Of a stretch of DNA of 64,000 nt, positions 44,300-53,245 are shown one piece after another; position 1 is the first letter of the stretch; every line of letters starts with the position of its first letter. The stretch comes from Sphingomonas sp. LC-1 (GTDB taxonomy: Bacteria; Pseudomonadota; Alphaproteobacteria; Sphingomonadales; Sphingomonadaceae): contig NZ_JANZXB010000013.1 in assembly GCF_025371035.1 (NCBI RefSeq), forward strand, positions 1 to 64,000, read 5' to 3'. The translations under genes and the position numbers were made by a program. A model generated the notes under the pieces. It had not been told where the DNA came from. It did not search any database and saw only the letters and a list, made by a program, of their open reading frames with translations.

Positions 44300-45157
44300 T
44301 CAGAGGAAGGGGGTGCCGCCGGTGACGGGAATGGTCGCGCCGCTGATGTAGCTGGCCTCGCCGCTCGCCAGCAGGACGTAAGGGGGCGCGAGTTCGGCGG
44401 GTTGCGCGGCGCGGCCCATCGGCGTTTGCTGGCCGAAGCTCTTCACCGACTCGGGCGGCATGGTGGAGGGGATCAGCGGGGTCCAGACCGGCCCCGGCGC
44501 CACCGCATTGACCCGGATGTTCCGCTCGGCCAGCATTTGCGCCAGTCCTGCGGTGAAATTGTGGATCGCGCCCTTGGTCGTCGCATAGGCGAGCAGTTGC
44601 TGGTTGGGCTTGTCGGCGTTGATCGAGGTCGTGTTGATGACCGACGACCCCTCGCCCATGTGCGGCAGCGCGGCCTTCACCAGATAGAACATCGCATGGA
44701 TGTTGGTGGCGAAGGTGACTTCCCATTCCTCGTCGCTGATGTCCTCCACCGTCTGGAAGCTGGCCTGATGCGCGGCATTGTTGACAAGGATGTCGACCCG
44801 ACCGAAGGTCTGGACCGCGCGCTCGACGATGGTGCGGCAATGGGCCGGATCGCTGACGTCGCCGGGGATCAGCAGCGCCTTGCGACCCGCCTGTTCGACC
44901 AGTCGCTGGGTCTCGGCGGCGTCCTCGTCTTCCGAGAGGTAGGAAATCACAACGTCCGCGCCTTCACGGGCGAAGGCGATGGCGACCGCGCGACCGATGC
45001 CGCTATCCGCGCCGGTGATGATCGCTTTCTTGTCGGTCAGCTTGCCATGGCCGACATAGCTGTGCTCGCCATGATCGGGGCGGGGGGTCATCGCCTCCGT
45101 CTCGCCGGGCATGTCCTGCTGCTGTTCGGGTTGTGGTGGGGTGGGGCGTTCGTTCAT
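44300..45157 (-). CDS. Short-chain dehydrogenase/reductase (YghA/GSP39-like)
   Basis: 285-residue NAD(P)-dependent SDR with the N-terminal extension typical of stress SDRs (PRPDHGEHSYVGHGKLTDKK). Seen: cofactor motif TGADSGIGRAVA, NNAA, active-site Ser in INTTSINA, and Tyr-Lys in YATTKGA; the C-terminal part has the usual VAPGPVWTPLIPS. First gene of a probable stress operon with DUF892 and Mn catalase. Reduction of reactive aldehydes is a fair guess; the substrate is unproved. Confidence 0.9.
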   Translation of the reverse strand: MNERPTPPQPEQQQDMPGETEAMTPRPDHGEHSYVGHGKLTDKKAIITGADSGIGRAVAIAFAREGADVVISYLSEDEDAAETQRLVEQAGRKALLIPGDVSDPAHCRTIVERAVQTFGRVDILVNNAAHQASFQTVEDISDEEWEVTFATNIHAMFYLVKAALPHMGEGSSVINTTSINADKPNQQLLAYATTKGAIHNFTAGLAQMLAERNIRVNAVAPGPVWTPLIPSTMPPESVKSFGQQTPMGRAAQPAELAPPYVLLASGEASYISGATIPVTGGTPFL

Positions 45158-45232
45158 GGACCGTCTCTCCTTGCCCGGACCAATAAACGGGGCGCAGAGG
45201 CGTTCCGGTAAAAACTGTTATCTTAAAACGCG

Positions 45233-46057
45233 TTAGTCGATATTTTTCGGTTCCGATAGGTCGTCCCGTCCGTCGCTCGCTTCGTCCGAGTCGAACGCCG
45301 CAAGCCGACCCAGGATCGCCCGTTCCAACTGGTCAAGCGCATCGGCATAGCTGTGCGAGTCCGTCGCCAGCGTCTCGATGCGAAAGCCGTGCCCGCGGGC
45401 GGCGGCGCGGAAGGCGACCCCGGTCGCATCGCCACGCGCCACGATGATCGCCGCATCCTCACCCCAGGCATGGATGGCATGGAGTAGCGGCGCCGCAGCC
45501 TCGTTCAGCGGCGCGGGCGAGGCGGCGATCTTGGTCAGCCCCTGCCGCAGCTTGGTCAGGTCGACCGCGCCGCGCACCAGCCGCATCCATTCGGCGGGAT
45601 TGGCCAGCTTGCGGGCATAATGGCGGCGGATCGCGGCGGCGGGGGGCAGGGTGTCGGGCTCGTCGGACAGCCAGGGATTGGACAGCAGCATCCCGCCCAG
45701 TCGCGCCTCCGCGCCGAACATCGCCAGCGCGGTGGCGGCATCGCAATTGCCGAACCCGATGACGCGCGCCACCCCTGTCGCGTGCACGAAAGCCTCGACG
45801 GCGGCGGCGATGTCGGGGCCGCTCGACTCCCAGCCGCCATTCGCACCCTCGCTGTCGCCCACGCCGCGCCGGTCGAAGCGGAACACCGGAAAGCCTCGTG
45901 CGGCGATCCGTGCCGCGAGTATCGCCTGCCCGCGATGCGCGCCCATGCGCGGCTCGTTTCCGCCGGACACGATCAGCAGGCCGGTGTCGCGCCTGCCTTC
46001 GTCCAGCGTCCCGACCAGCGTCGTATCGTCGCAGGGAAAGGAGATCAGCCTGCGCAT
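45233..46057 (-). CDS. Hydrolase 1, XrtA (exosortase A) system-associated
   Basis: 274-residue alpha/beta hydrolase of the type named hydrolase 1 of exosortase A loci. The oxyanion segment is SGGNEPRMGAHRGQ, then FRFDRRGVGDSEGAN, and the nucleophile-elbow position reads GFGNCDAAT, with Cys where serine hydrolases have Ser. The substrate is unknown. The ATG at 46057 overlaps the end of hydrolase 2. It closes a minus-strand set ACP-hydrolase 2-hydrolase 1 that faces away from the rest of the locus. Confidence 0.88.
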   Translation of the reverse strand: MRRLISFPCDDTTLVGTLDEGRRDTGLLIVSGGNEPRMGAHRGQAILAARIAARGFPVFRFDRRGVGDSEGANGGWESSGPDIAAAVEAFVHATGVARVIGFGNCDAATALAMFGAEARLGGMLLSNPWLSDEPDTLPPAAAIRRHYARKLANPAEWMRLVRGAVDLTKLRQGLTKIAASPAPLNEAAAPLLHAIHAWGEDAAIIVARGDATGVAFRAAARGHGFRIETLATDSHSYADALDQLERAILGRLAAFDSDEASDGRDDLSEPKNID

Positions 46058-46740
46058 GAAGCGATCCACTGCGCGATGTCCTGCGCCAGCGTGGCGGCGA
46101 GGTCGGGGTCTTCCTGCGGCTCGGCACGGCGCCAGGGGGGGACGGCGTCGATCGTCCGGTCGGCGGGTGCGCGGTCATGGCCCAGGCGCACCACCCGGCG
46201 CGGCACGCCCGGCTGGTCGTAAGGTTCGGCCCCCGCCAGCCCTGCCAGGAAATGCGGCGAGACGCGATTGCCCGCAATCCGCACCGGAGACTCCGCGCCG
46301 AACAGTCCATAGCGGTCGCTGTGCAATCCTGCCGCCGCGCGCAGGCGGATGACGTCGCGCAGCACCGCTTCGCCGGTCATCGGCGCCAGATGCCAGCGCC
46401 CCAGCAACAACGCGAAGCCATCGACCAGCGTGCCGCCCCGGATCGACACGCCGTAGCAGGGACGGTCGCCCAGCGCCTCCGCCGCCGCCTCATGCGCATT
46501 GCGCCACTGGATCAGGCTCGCCTGTTCGGTGTCGATCAGGCTTTCGCCCGTACCCGGCCAGTCGGGCAGCGCGCCGCCAATGCCATGATCCGCCAGCCGC
46601 CGCAGCATCGCCACCGCCAGGCTGCGCGTCCGGTTCGCCTCCTCCCAGAAGGGGAGCGCGACCAGCACGACCGGTCCTTGCGCGGGGCCGAAGCGCAACA
46701 TCGCCTCGCGCCCGCCGGGCCAGTCATAATAGTCGATCAA
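46045..46740 (-). CDS. Hydrolase 2, XrtA (exosortase A) system-associated
   Basis: 231-residue alpha/beta-hydrolase-like protein of the second type tied to exosortase A loci. It has ALPFWEEANRTRSLAVAMLR at the oxyanion region, PDWPGTGES, and GVSIRGGTLV at the position of the nucleophile elbow, with an Arg-Gly pair instead of a fully standard GxSxG. Starts at TTG 46740, overlapping the ACP stop as TTGA, so translation is probably coupled. Role in the pathway unknown. Confidence 0.87.
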   Translation of the reverse strand: MIDYYDWPGGREAMLRFGPAQGPVVLVALPFWEEANRTRSLAVAMLRRLADHGIGGALPDWPGTGESLIDTEQASLIQWRNAHEAAAEALGDRPCYGVSIRGGTLVDGFALLLGRWHLAPMTGEAVLRDVIRLRAAAGLHSDRYGLFGAESPVRIAGNRVSPHFLAGLAGAEPYDQPGVPRRVVRLGHDRAPADRTIDAVPPWRRAEPQEDPDLAATLAQDIAQWIASCAG

Positions 46741-47009
46741 GCGCGCGCCTTGGTGTCGGCGAAGGCGACGAGTTGCCCGAACGTCTCCAGCATTTCGCCA
46801 TCGACTTCGTCATCCTCGATCAGGATGCCCAGCCGGTCCTCCAACTCCGTCAGCACGCCCGCGACCGCCATCGAATCCAGTTCGGGCAGCGCGCCGAACA
46901 GCGGCGTGTCGGCCCGGAAGCTCTCTACGCGCTCCTGCGACAGCCCCAGCACATCGGCCAGCACGCCGCGCACCGTCGCCTCGACATTCCCACCCGTCTG
47001 GAGTTCCAA
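46737..47009 (-). CDS. Acyl carrier protein of the XrtA locus
   Basis: 90-residue acyl carrier protein. The phosphopantetheine site is Ser 46 in PELDSMAVAGVL, and the remaining helices fit an ACP fold. It would carry an acyl or amino-acyl group, most likely loaded by the divergent AMP-forming ligase. Begins with TTG at 47009, with AAGGTG seven bases upstream; no ATG or GTG is available in frame near this point. First gene of the minus-strand set. Confidence 0.88.
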   Translation of the reverse strand: MELQTGGNVEATVRGVLADVLGLSQERVESFRADTPLFGALPELDSMAVAGVLTELEDRLGILIEDDEVDGEMLETFGQLVAFADTKARA

Positions 47010-47168
47010 ACCCTGTCACCTTGCTATCTGTATCGTGCGGACCTGCGTTAAAGCGGCGGGGGGCTTTCGGCAACCGGCCGTGGCGTGGGCAGGGCGGCCC
47101 TGATCGCGCGAAAGCTTAGCCTGCACCCGCCGCTCGACTTTGTCCCCCACCGCCCTGTAGATGGCCCG

Positions 47169-48671
47169 ATGATCCTCGATCCGACCGCCTATCCGATCGA
47201 CCATGTCCTGCGTGGAGCGCCCGATGCCCCGGCGCTGATCGAGCGGGACGGCGGCCTGAGCTTTGTCGAAGCCGAGCAGGCGGTCGCGCGGCTGGCGGGG
47301 TGGCTGGCTATGCAGGGTTTCGAGCCCGGCGCGCGGGTGGCGACCTGGCTGCCCAAGACGCGGGTCGCCGCGCTGATGCCGCTTGCCGCGCCGCGCGCCG
47401 GGCTGGTGCATGTGCCGGTCAATCCGCTGCTCAAGCGCGCGCAGGTCGCGCATATCCTGGCGGACAGCGGCGCGGCGATGCTGCTGACCCATGGTCCCCG
47501 CGCCGCCACGCTGGAGCCTGGCGACGTGGGTGAGGGTGTGCGGCTGTTCACCGAGGCGGGGGAGGGCGATGCGCTGCCCCGGTCCGCCGCCGATTCCGAT
47601 GCGCTGGCGGCAATCCTCTATACCTCCGGTTCGACGGGGCGGCCCAAGGGTGTGATGCTGAGCCATGCCAATTTGTGGTTCGGGGCGATCGCGGTGGCCG
47701 ATTATCTGCGGCTGACGCCGGACGACAGGGTGCTGGCCGTCCTGCCGTTCAGCTTCGACTATGGGCAGAACCAGCTTTTCTCGACCTTGGTGGCGGGCGG
47801 TGCGGTCGCGCCGCTCGACTATCTGACCCCGCGCGACGTGGTGAAAGCGGTGGCGCGGGTCGGTGCGACGACGCTGGCGGGGGTGCCGCCGCTCTGGACG
47901 CAGTTGCTGGCGGCCACTTGGCCCGAGGAGGCGGTGGCGCCGATCCGGCGTCTGACCAATTCCGGCGGCGCGCTGACCCCGCGGCTGGTCCGGGGGCTGC
48001 GGGATCGCTTTCCGGCGGCCGATCTCTATGCGATGTACGGGCTGACCGAGGCGTTCCGCTCGACCTATCTCGACCCCGCGCTGATCGACGCGCATCCCGA
48101 TTCCATCGGCCGGGCGATCCCCTTTGCCGAGATCATGGTGTTGCGCCCGGACGGTAGCCCCGCCGAGCCCGGCGAGCCGGGGGAACTGGTCCATGCCGGG
48201 CCGCTGGTCGCGCAAGGCTATTGGCGCGATACGGAGCGGACGGCGCAGCGTTTCCGCCCTGCACCGGGCTGGCCCTGCGCGGTCTGGTCGGGAGATACGG
48301 TGGTCGAGGGGGCGGACGGCCTGCTCCGCTTCGTCGGGCGCGATGACGAGATGATCAAGGTGTCGGGCAACCGGATCAGCCCGCAAGAGGTCGAGGAGGC
48401 GGTGCTCGCGGGCGGCGAAGCCCGGGAGGCGGTGGCGATCGGCATTCCCGACGAAGCGCAGGGACAGGCGATCGTCGTGGTGCTGGCGGGCGATCCCGCG
48501 GTGGAACCGGCCTTGCGGGCGCGGCTGAAGCGGGACCTGCCCAGTTTCATGCAGCCCGCAGCCTATGACTGGCGGGAAGACCTGCCGCGCAACGCCAATG
48601 GCAAGCTGGACCGCGCTTCGCTCCGCCGCGCATTGGTCGAGGCTGGGTGCGACAAGGATATGACGCGATGA
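47169..48671 (+). CDS. AMP-forming acyl-CoA ligase, XrtA system-associated
   Basis: 500-residue ANL-superfamily ligase that adenylates a carboxylate and passes it to a thiol, here probably the ACP encoded divergently 160 bases away. Motifs: ILYTSGSTGRPKGVMLSH (P-loop), YGLTEAFRSTYL, GDTVVEGADGLLRFVGRDDE, SGNRISPQEVEEAV and catalytic Lys in RNANGKLDR. The ATG at 47169 is chosen over an upstream alternative start because it gives the family N-terminus. The stop overlaps the decarboxylase ATG by 4 bases. Substrate unknown. Confidence 0.9.
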   Translation: MILDPTAYPIDHVLRGAPDAPALIERDGGLSFVEAEQAVARLAGWLAMQGFEPGARVATWLPKTRVAALMPLAAPRAGLVHVPVNPLLKRAQVAHILADSGAAMLLTHGPRAATLEPGDVGEGVRLFTEAGEGDALPRSAADSDALAAILYTSGSTGRPKGVMLSHANLWFGAIAVADYLRLTPDDRVLAVLPFSFDYGQNQLFSTLVAGGAVAPLDYLTPRDVVKAVARVGATTLAGVPPLWTQLLAATWPEEAVAPIRRLTNSGGALTPRLVRGLRDRFPAADLYAMYGLTEAFRSTYLDPALIDAHPDSIGRAIPFAEIMVLRPDGSPAEPGEPGELVHAGPLVAQGYWRDTERTAQRFRPAPGWPCAVWSGDTVVEGADGLLRFVGRDDEMIKVSGNRISPQEVEEAVLAGGEAREAVAIGIPDEAQGQAIVVVLAGDPAVEPALRARLKRDLPSFMQPAAYDWREDLPRNANGKLDRASLRRALVEAGCDKDMTR

Positions 48672-49894
48672 AGCCGATGGGCCCGATCCCCCCCGAATTC
48701 GCCGGACAGCGAGGGGTGCTGACCATCGCCGGACGAAGCGCCGAGGATTGGATGCAGGGGCGGGACGGTCCGCTGTTCGTCTATGACCTCGCCATTGTCG
48801 CCCGCCGGGTCGCCCGGTTCCGCGCGGCTTTTCCGTCGATCGATCTTCATTATGCGATCAAGGCCAATCCTCATCCGCCCCTGCTTTCGGCCATGGCGGA
48901 CCTGGTGGACGGGTTCGACGTCGCCTCTGCTGGGGAACTTGCCAAGGTGGCGGGGCTGGGCAAGCCGATCAGCTTTGCCGGGCCGGGCAAGCGCGACGCC
49001 GAACTGGCCGCCGCGATCGAAGGCGGCATCACGCTCAATCTGGAATCGGAGGGCGAGGCAAGCCGCGCGCTTGCCATTGCCGAACGGTTGGGCACCCGTC
49101 CGCGCCTCGCCGTCCGGGTAAACCCGGATGTCGAGTTGCGCGGATCGGGGATGAAGATGGGCGGACGGCCATCGCCCTTCGGCATCGATGCGCAGCGGGT
49201 GCCCGCGCTGGTCCGGCAAATCGTCGCGGCGGGGGCGGACTGGCGCGGCTTTCATATCTATGCGGGCAGCCAGGCGCTCGACCCCCAGGCTATCATCGAT
49301 ACGCAGGCCGCGACGATCGCGCTGGCCGCCCGGCTGGCGGAAGCGGCGGGGCAGGCGCCGCCGCTGGTCAATCTGGGCGGTGGATTCGGCGTGCCTTACT
49401 TCGCGGGCGACACCGCGCTCGACATCGCGCGGGTGGGCGAGGCGCTGGAGCAGGCGTTGAGCGCCCGCCCCGCCATCCTGGCCGACAGCCGCTTCGCCAT
49501 CGAACTCGGCCGCTGGCTGGTGGCGGAGGCAGGGGTCTATCTGGCGCGCGTGATCGACCGCAAGGAGAGCGGGGGCGAGACGTTCCTGATCCTCGACGGC
49601 GGGCTCAACCATCAACTCGCCGCCAGCGGCAATTTCGGCACGGTGGTGCGGCGCAACTATCCGCTGGCGCTGGCCCATGCGTTGGGCGACGACCCGGTGG
49701 AGACGGTATCGGTGGTCGGCCCGCTCTGCACCCCGCTCGACCGGCTGGGCGATCGGGTGGCATTGCCTTCGGGACGGGTGGGTGACATCGTCGCGATCTT
49801 CCTGGCGGGGGCCTATGGAGCCTCGGCCAGCCCTGCCGCGTTTCTGGGACATCCCCCCGCCGGGGAAGAGATGGGCCCGCGCACAAAGGCATAA
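48668..49894 (+). CDS. PLP-dependent decarboxylase, XrtA system-associated
   Basis: 408-residue fold-III decarboxylase related to diaminopimelate and ornithine decarboxylases. PLP Lys in LHYAIKANPHPP, glycine loop in NLGGGFGVPYF, and the active-site Cys in GPLCTPLDRLGD are present. In this locus it may decarboxylate the amino acid that ends up on the ACP or the polymer; that is inference. Start overlaps the ligase stop as ATGA. Confidence 0.9.
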   Translation: MKPMGPIPPEFAGQRGVLTIAGRSAEDWMQGRDGPLFVYDLAIVARRVARFRAAFPSIDLHYAIKANPHPPLLSAMADLVDGFDVASAGELAKVAGLGKPISFAGPGKRDAELAAAIEGGITLNLESEGEASRALAIAERLGTRPRLAVRVNPDVELRGSGMKMGGRPSPFGIDAQRVPALVRQIVAAGADWRGFHIYAGSQALDPQAIIDTQAATIALAARLAEAAGQAPPLVNLGGGFGVPYFAGDTALDIARVGEALEQALSARPAILADSRFAIELGRWLVAEAGVYLARVIDRKESGGETFLILDGGLNHQLAASGNFGTVVRRNYPLALAHALGDDPVETVSVVGPLCTPLDRLGDRVALPSGRVGDIVAIFLAGAYGASASPAAFLGHPPAGEEMGPRTKA

Positions 49895-49985
49895 CCCTAT
49901 GTTCACCTATTGGTGGGCATAGCCGATCCTGCGCAATTTGCCTTTCGTCTCCAATCGGGGCGGGAGGTTCAGGAGACTTGTTCGC

Positions 49986-50624
49986 ATGGCATCGTTCGCC
50001 CGCCCCCTTCTGCTCGCAGGCATGGCCGCCTCGACGCTGACCGCCTGTTCCACGGGCGGGACCAGGTCCGAGCTGCCCTCGGCCGGCTATGTCGCGCGCA
50101 AGGAGCAGCCGGGCGAGGAATATGTGATCGGCCCGCTCGACACGCTCAACATCTTCGTCTGGCGCAATCCCGACCTGTCGACCAAGGTGCAGGTGCGCCC
50201 CGATGGCCGCATCACCACGCCACTGGTCAACGACATGCCCGCCGTCGGCAAGACGCCCGCGATGTTGCAGGACGATCTGAAAAAGGCGTTGTCCGAATAT
50301 GTCTCCAATCCGATCGTATCGGTGATCGTCGAGAATTTCTCCGGCACCTATAGCCAGCAGGTGCGGATCGTCGGCGCGACCGAGCGGCCCGCCTCCATCC
50401 CCTATCGCGCGAACATGACGCTGCTCGATGCGATGATCGCGGTGGGCGGGCTGAACCAGTTCGCGGCGGGCAACAAGGCCAAGCTGGTGCGCACCAATCG
50501 CGAGACCGGCAAGCAACAGGAATATGCGCTGCAGATCAACGATCTGCTGAGAAAGGGCGACTCCAGCGCCAATGTCCGGCTGGAACCGGGCGACGTCATC
50601 ATCATCCCCGAATCGATGTTCTGA
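49986..50624 (+). CDS. XrtA-associated polysaccharide export lipoprotein (Wza-like)
   Basis: 212-residue outer-membrane export protein. The lipobox LTAC (Cys at about 20) follows the signal; then comes the polysaccharide export domain (EEYVIGPLDTLNIFVWRNPDLS, VRPDGRITTPLVND) and one SLBB-like domain (VRIVGATERPASIPYRANMT) ending in VRLEPGDVIIIPES. Shorter than Wza, as usual for XrtA loci. The start at 49986 has GGAG upstream; 91 bases separate it from the decarboxylase, so an internal promoter is possible. Confidence 0.92.
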   Translation: MASFARPLLLAGMAASTLTACSTGGTRSELPSAGYVARKEQPGEEYVIGPLDTLNIFVWRNPDLSTKVQVRPDGRITTPLVNDMPAVGKTPAMLQDDLKKALSEYVSNPIVSVIVENFSGTYSQQVRIVGATERPASIPYRANMTLLDAMIAVGGLNQFAAGNKAKLVRTNRETGKQQEYALQINDLLRKGDSSANVRLEPGDVIIIPESMF

Positions 50625-50636
50625 GGCCGATCGCCG

Positions 50637-52148
50637 GTGTCGACCATTCAGGACGAAATCCGCATCGCGCTCCATGCCATATGGATTCGCCGCTGGCTGG
50701 CGCTGGCGGTGGCCTGGATCGTGTGCATCCTGGGGTGGCTGTTCGTCGCGCAGATTCCCAGCAAATATGAATCGCGCGCGCGCATCGCGGTCCAGAATTC
50801 GCAGATCCTGCCCGATGGAATGACCAACGGCCAGCCGAACGACATGGGTTCGGTCGATCGGGTGCGCCAGACGCTGATCTCCGCGATCAACCTGCAAAAG
50901 GTGGTGCGTGGCACCGACCTCGCCAGCACCGTGTCGAGCGATGCCGATGTCGCCGCCCGCGTCTCGTCGCTGGCGCAGGCGATCAAGATCGAGAACCAGC
51001 AGGACACCATCTTCCAGCTGACCGTCACGCAAGGCAGCCCCAAGCTGGCGCAGCAGGTGGCGCAGAAGCTGATCGACATCTTCGTCGAATCCAACTTGGT
51101 CGGCGATCGCAACAACACGAACCAGAGCCTCGCTTTCCTCGACAAGCAACTGGCCGATCGCCAGAAACAGCTTCAGATCGCCGAGGCGCGGCGTGCCCAG
51201 TACCAGAACCAGTTTCTGGGCGGCCTGCCCGGTACGGGGTCGGTCGCGGACCGGATCGGGCTGGCCCGGTCGCAAATGGCGCAGGTGGACAGCGATCTCG
51301 CCGCCGCCCAGTCCAGCTTCGCGGCGGTACAGGGACAACTCGCGGGGACGCCGCGCAGCGTCAGCGACGGGGGCGGCGTCGCGGTCAGTCCCGCCCGAGC
51401 GCGGCTGGCGACCATCCAGGGGCAACTCGCCGACGCACGGGCGCGGGGCTATACCGAAAACCATCCCGATGTCGTCGCGCTGAAGAACCAGCTGGTGGCG
51501 GCGCAGGCGGCGGTCCGCGCCGAACCGGCGGGCGCGGCGGCAGGCGGGCAGCCCAATCCGCTTTACATGTCGCTCCAGTCGATGGCGGCCGAGAAGCAGG
51601 CGCAGCTCGCCAGCCTGAAGATCCGCAAGTCGCAACTGCAGAACGATCTCGACCGGCTGAACGCCAGCCTGTCGAGCGATCCCGAAGCGGCCGCGCAGCA
51701 GGGGGCGAACGACCGCGACTATCAGGTGCTGAAGGACAGTTACGACCAGCTGCTCCGCCAGCGCGAACAGGTTGCCCTGCGGGGACAGGCGCAGAACCAG
51801 ACCGACGCGATGCGCTTCTCGTTGATCGACCCGCCAACCTATCCGCGCGCGCCGACCTCCCCCAATCGCATCCTGCTGCTCAGCATGGTCTTCGCCGCCG
51901 GGCTCGGCCTGGGCATCGGTTCGGCCTTCGCGCTGTCTAAGCTGCGCCAGACCTTCACCACCCCCCAATCGCTACAGCGGACCATGGGGATGCCGGTGAT
52001 CGGTGCGATCGGAGAGGTGGTGACGCGGTCGCAGGCAACGGCACGGGCGCAGCGGCTGAAACTGTTCCTAGGCGGGACGGCGGCGCTGGGTGGCGCCTAT
52101 GTCATGGTGTTGGCGATCGAGCTATTACAACGGGGAATGGCCGCGTGA
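50637..52148 (+). CDS. XrtA system polysaccharide chain-length determinant protein
   Basis: 503-residue Wzz/PCP-like inner-membrane protein that controls polymer length and links the export pore to the kinase. Helix one at about 18-40, a large periplasmic coiled-coil domain (LAFLDKQLADRQKQLQIAEA, KIRKSQLQNDLDRLNASLSS), and a Pro-rich segment before helix two (PPTYPRAPTSPNRILLL) at about 415-435. A third hydrophobic stretch lies at the C-terminus (GGTAALGGAYVMVLAIELL). GTG start 12 bases after the export gene. Confidence 0.92.
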   Translation: MSTIQDEIRIALHAIWIRRWLALAVAWIVCILGWLFVAQIPSKYESRARIAVQNSQILPDGMTNGQPNDMGSVDRVRQTLISAINLQKVVRGTDLASTVSSDADVAARVSSLAQAIKIENQQDTIFQLTVTQGSPKLAQQVAQKLIDIFVESNLVGDRNNTNQSLAFLDKQLADRQKQLQIAEARRAQYQNQFLGGLPGTGSVADRIGLARSQMAQVDSDLAAAQSSFAAVQGQLAGTPRSVSDGGGVAVSPARARLATIQGQLADARARGYTENHPDVVALKNQLVAAQAAVRAEPAGAAAGGQPNPLYMSLQSMAAEKQAQLASLKIRKSQLQNDLDRLNASLSSDPEAAAQQGANDRDYQVLKDSYDQLLRQREQVALRGQAQNQTDAMRFSLIDPPTYPRAPTSPNRILLLSMVFAAGLGLGIGSAFALSKLRQTFTTPQSLQRTMGMPVIGAIGEVVTRSQATARAQRLKLFLGGTAALGGAYVMVLAIELLQRGMAA

Positions 52149-53245
52149 ACGGAAGCGTGAAAAACCCCAAGCCCCGCCGCGAACCCTCGCTGCTCGAACG
52201 AGCGGCGAATGTGTACGACTTCCGGACCTATTTCCGCGACCCCGGTTCCGAGGCGCCTGCGCCCCAGGGCGTCGAGGATGCGCCCGCGGCAGAGGCCGTG
52301 CCGGTGCCCCAACCGGCCCCCGAACCCGCGCCACCCGTTTGGACGCCGCCTGCGGTCATCGCGCCCGACGAACCCGAGCCGGCGCCGCCCGCCATGGCCC
52401 CGGGCGAAGCCCCCGCCTCGCTCAGCGGTATTCCCGCCGAGTTCCTGGCCCAGCCGGGGGATGAGGAATTTCTGGCGAGCGAATATAATCCCGGCTTTTC
52501 CGACATTGCGATGGTCGACCGCGCGATGCTGGCGGAAAATGGGATGATCGTGCCCGGCGCGCCGATCGGCCCGCTGGCCGAGGAGTTCCGGCTGGTCAAA
52601 CGTCAGCTCATTACCACCAGCCAGCGGCTGGTCGAAGGCGGCGACGACGACAAGGCGCGCGTCATCCTGATCTGTTCGGCCCGGCCGCAGGACGGCAAGA
52701 CCTTCTGTTCGGTCAATCTCGCGCTGTCGCTGGCGGCCGAGCGCGATACCGAGGTGCTGCTGGTCGATGCCGATGTCGCGAAGCCCGATGTGCTCGCCCG
52801 GCTGGGGCTGGTGGAGGGGCAGGGGCTGCTCGATGCGCTCGACGACAGCAGCATCGATGTCGAGTCGCTGGTGATCCGTACCGATGTTCCGCATCTTTCG
52901 GTCCTGCCGTGCGGGACGCGCAAGGCCAGCGATACCGAATTGCTCGCTTCGGCGCGGACGCGCGCCGTGGTGCAGCGGTTGCTGTCCGCCAACCCGCGCC
53001 GCCTGGTGATTTTCGACTCGCCGCCCGCGCTGGTGGCATCGCCCGCCTCGGTGCTGGCGATGCTGGCGGGGCAGGTGATGATGGTCGTTCGCGCCGACCG
53101 AACCCCGGAAAGCGAAGTCTCTGCGGCGGTCGCGCTGCTCGACGCTTGTGAGAATATCCAGCTCGTTCTGAACAGTGTGGCCTTTGTGCCGGGCAGCCGC
53201 CGGTTCGGCTTCTACGGGACATATGGGAAGGACGGCGCCCTGTGA
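52145..53245 (+). CDS. XrtA-associated tyrosine autokinase (BY-kinase)
   Basis: 366 residues. Cytoplasmic BY-kinase ATPase domain at about 140-345: Walker A in SARPQDGKTFCSVNLAL, Walker A' in VLLVDADVAKPD, Walker B in RLVIFDSPPAL. The C-terminal tail has two Tyr (FGFYGTYGKDG), a short autophosphorylation cluster. It would work with the chain-length protein encoded upstream (4-base overlap) to control export. Residues 30-90 form an unusual Pro/Ala/Glu-rich linker of about 60 residues. Confidence 0.92.
   Translation: MNGSVKNPKPRREPSLLERAANVYDFRTYFRDPGSEAPAPQGVEDAPAAEAVPVPQPAPEPAPPVWTPPAVIAPDEPEPAPPAMAPGEAPASLSGIPAEFLAQPGDEEFLASEYNPGFSDIAMVDRAMLAENGMIVPGAPIGPLAEEFRLVKRQLITTSQRLVEGGDDDKARVILICSARPQDGKTFCSVNLALSLAAERDTEVLLVDADVAKPDVLARLGLVEGQGLLDALDDSSIDVESLVIRTDVPHLSVLPCGTRKASDTELLASARTRAVVQRLLSANPRRLVIFDSPPALVASPASVLAMLAGQVMMVVRADRTPESEVSAAVALLDACENIQLVLNSVAFVPGSRRFGFYGTYGKDGAL

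Noticed and set aside
45158-45232. GGAAC and CGTT upstream of the SDR gene as an EcfG stress promoter
   Set aside because: The spacer between the two boxes is 12 bases, while the known pattern needs about 16-17, so the match is not convincing.
49605-51968. 787-codon minus-strand frame across the export and chain-length genes
   Set aside because: Crosses two well-supported plus-strand genes and has no recognisable domain.
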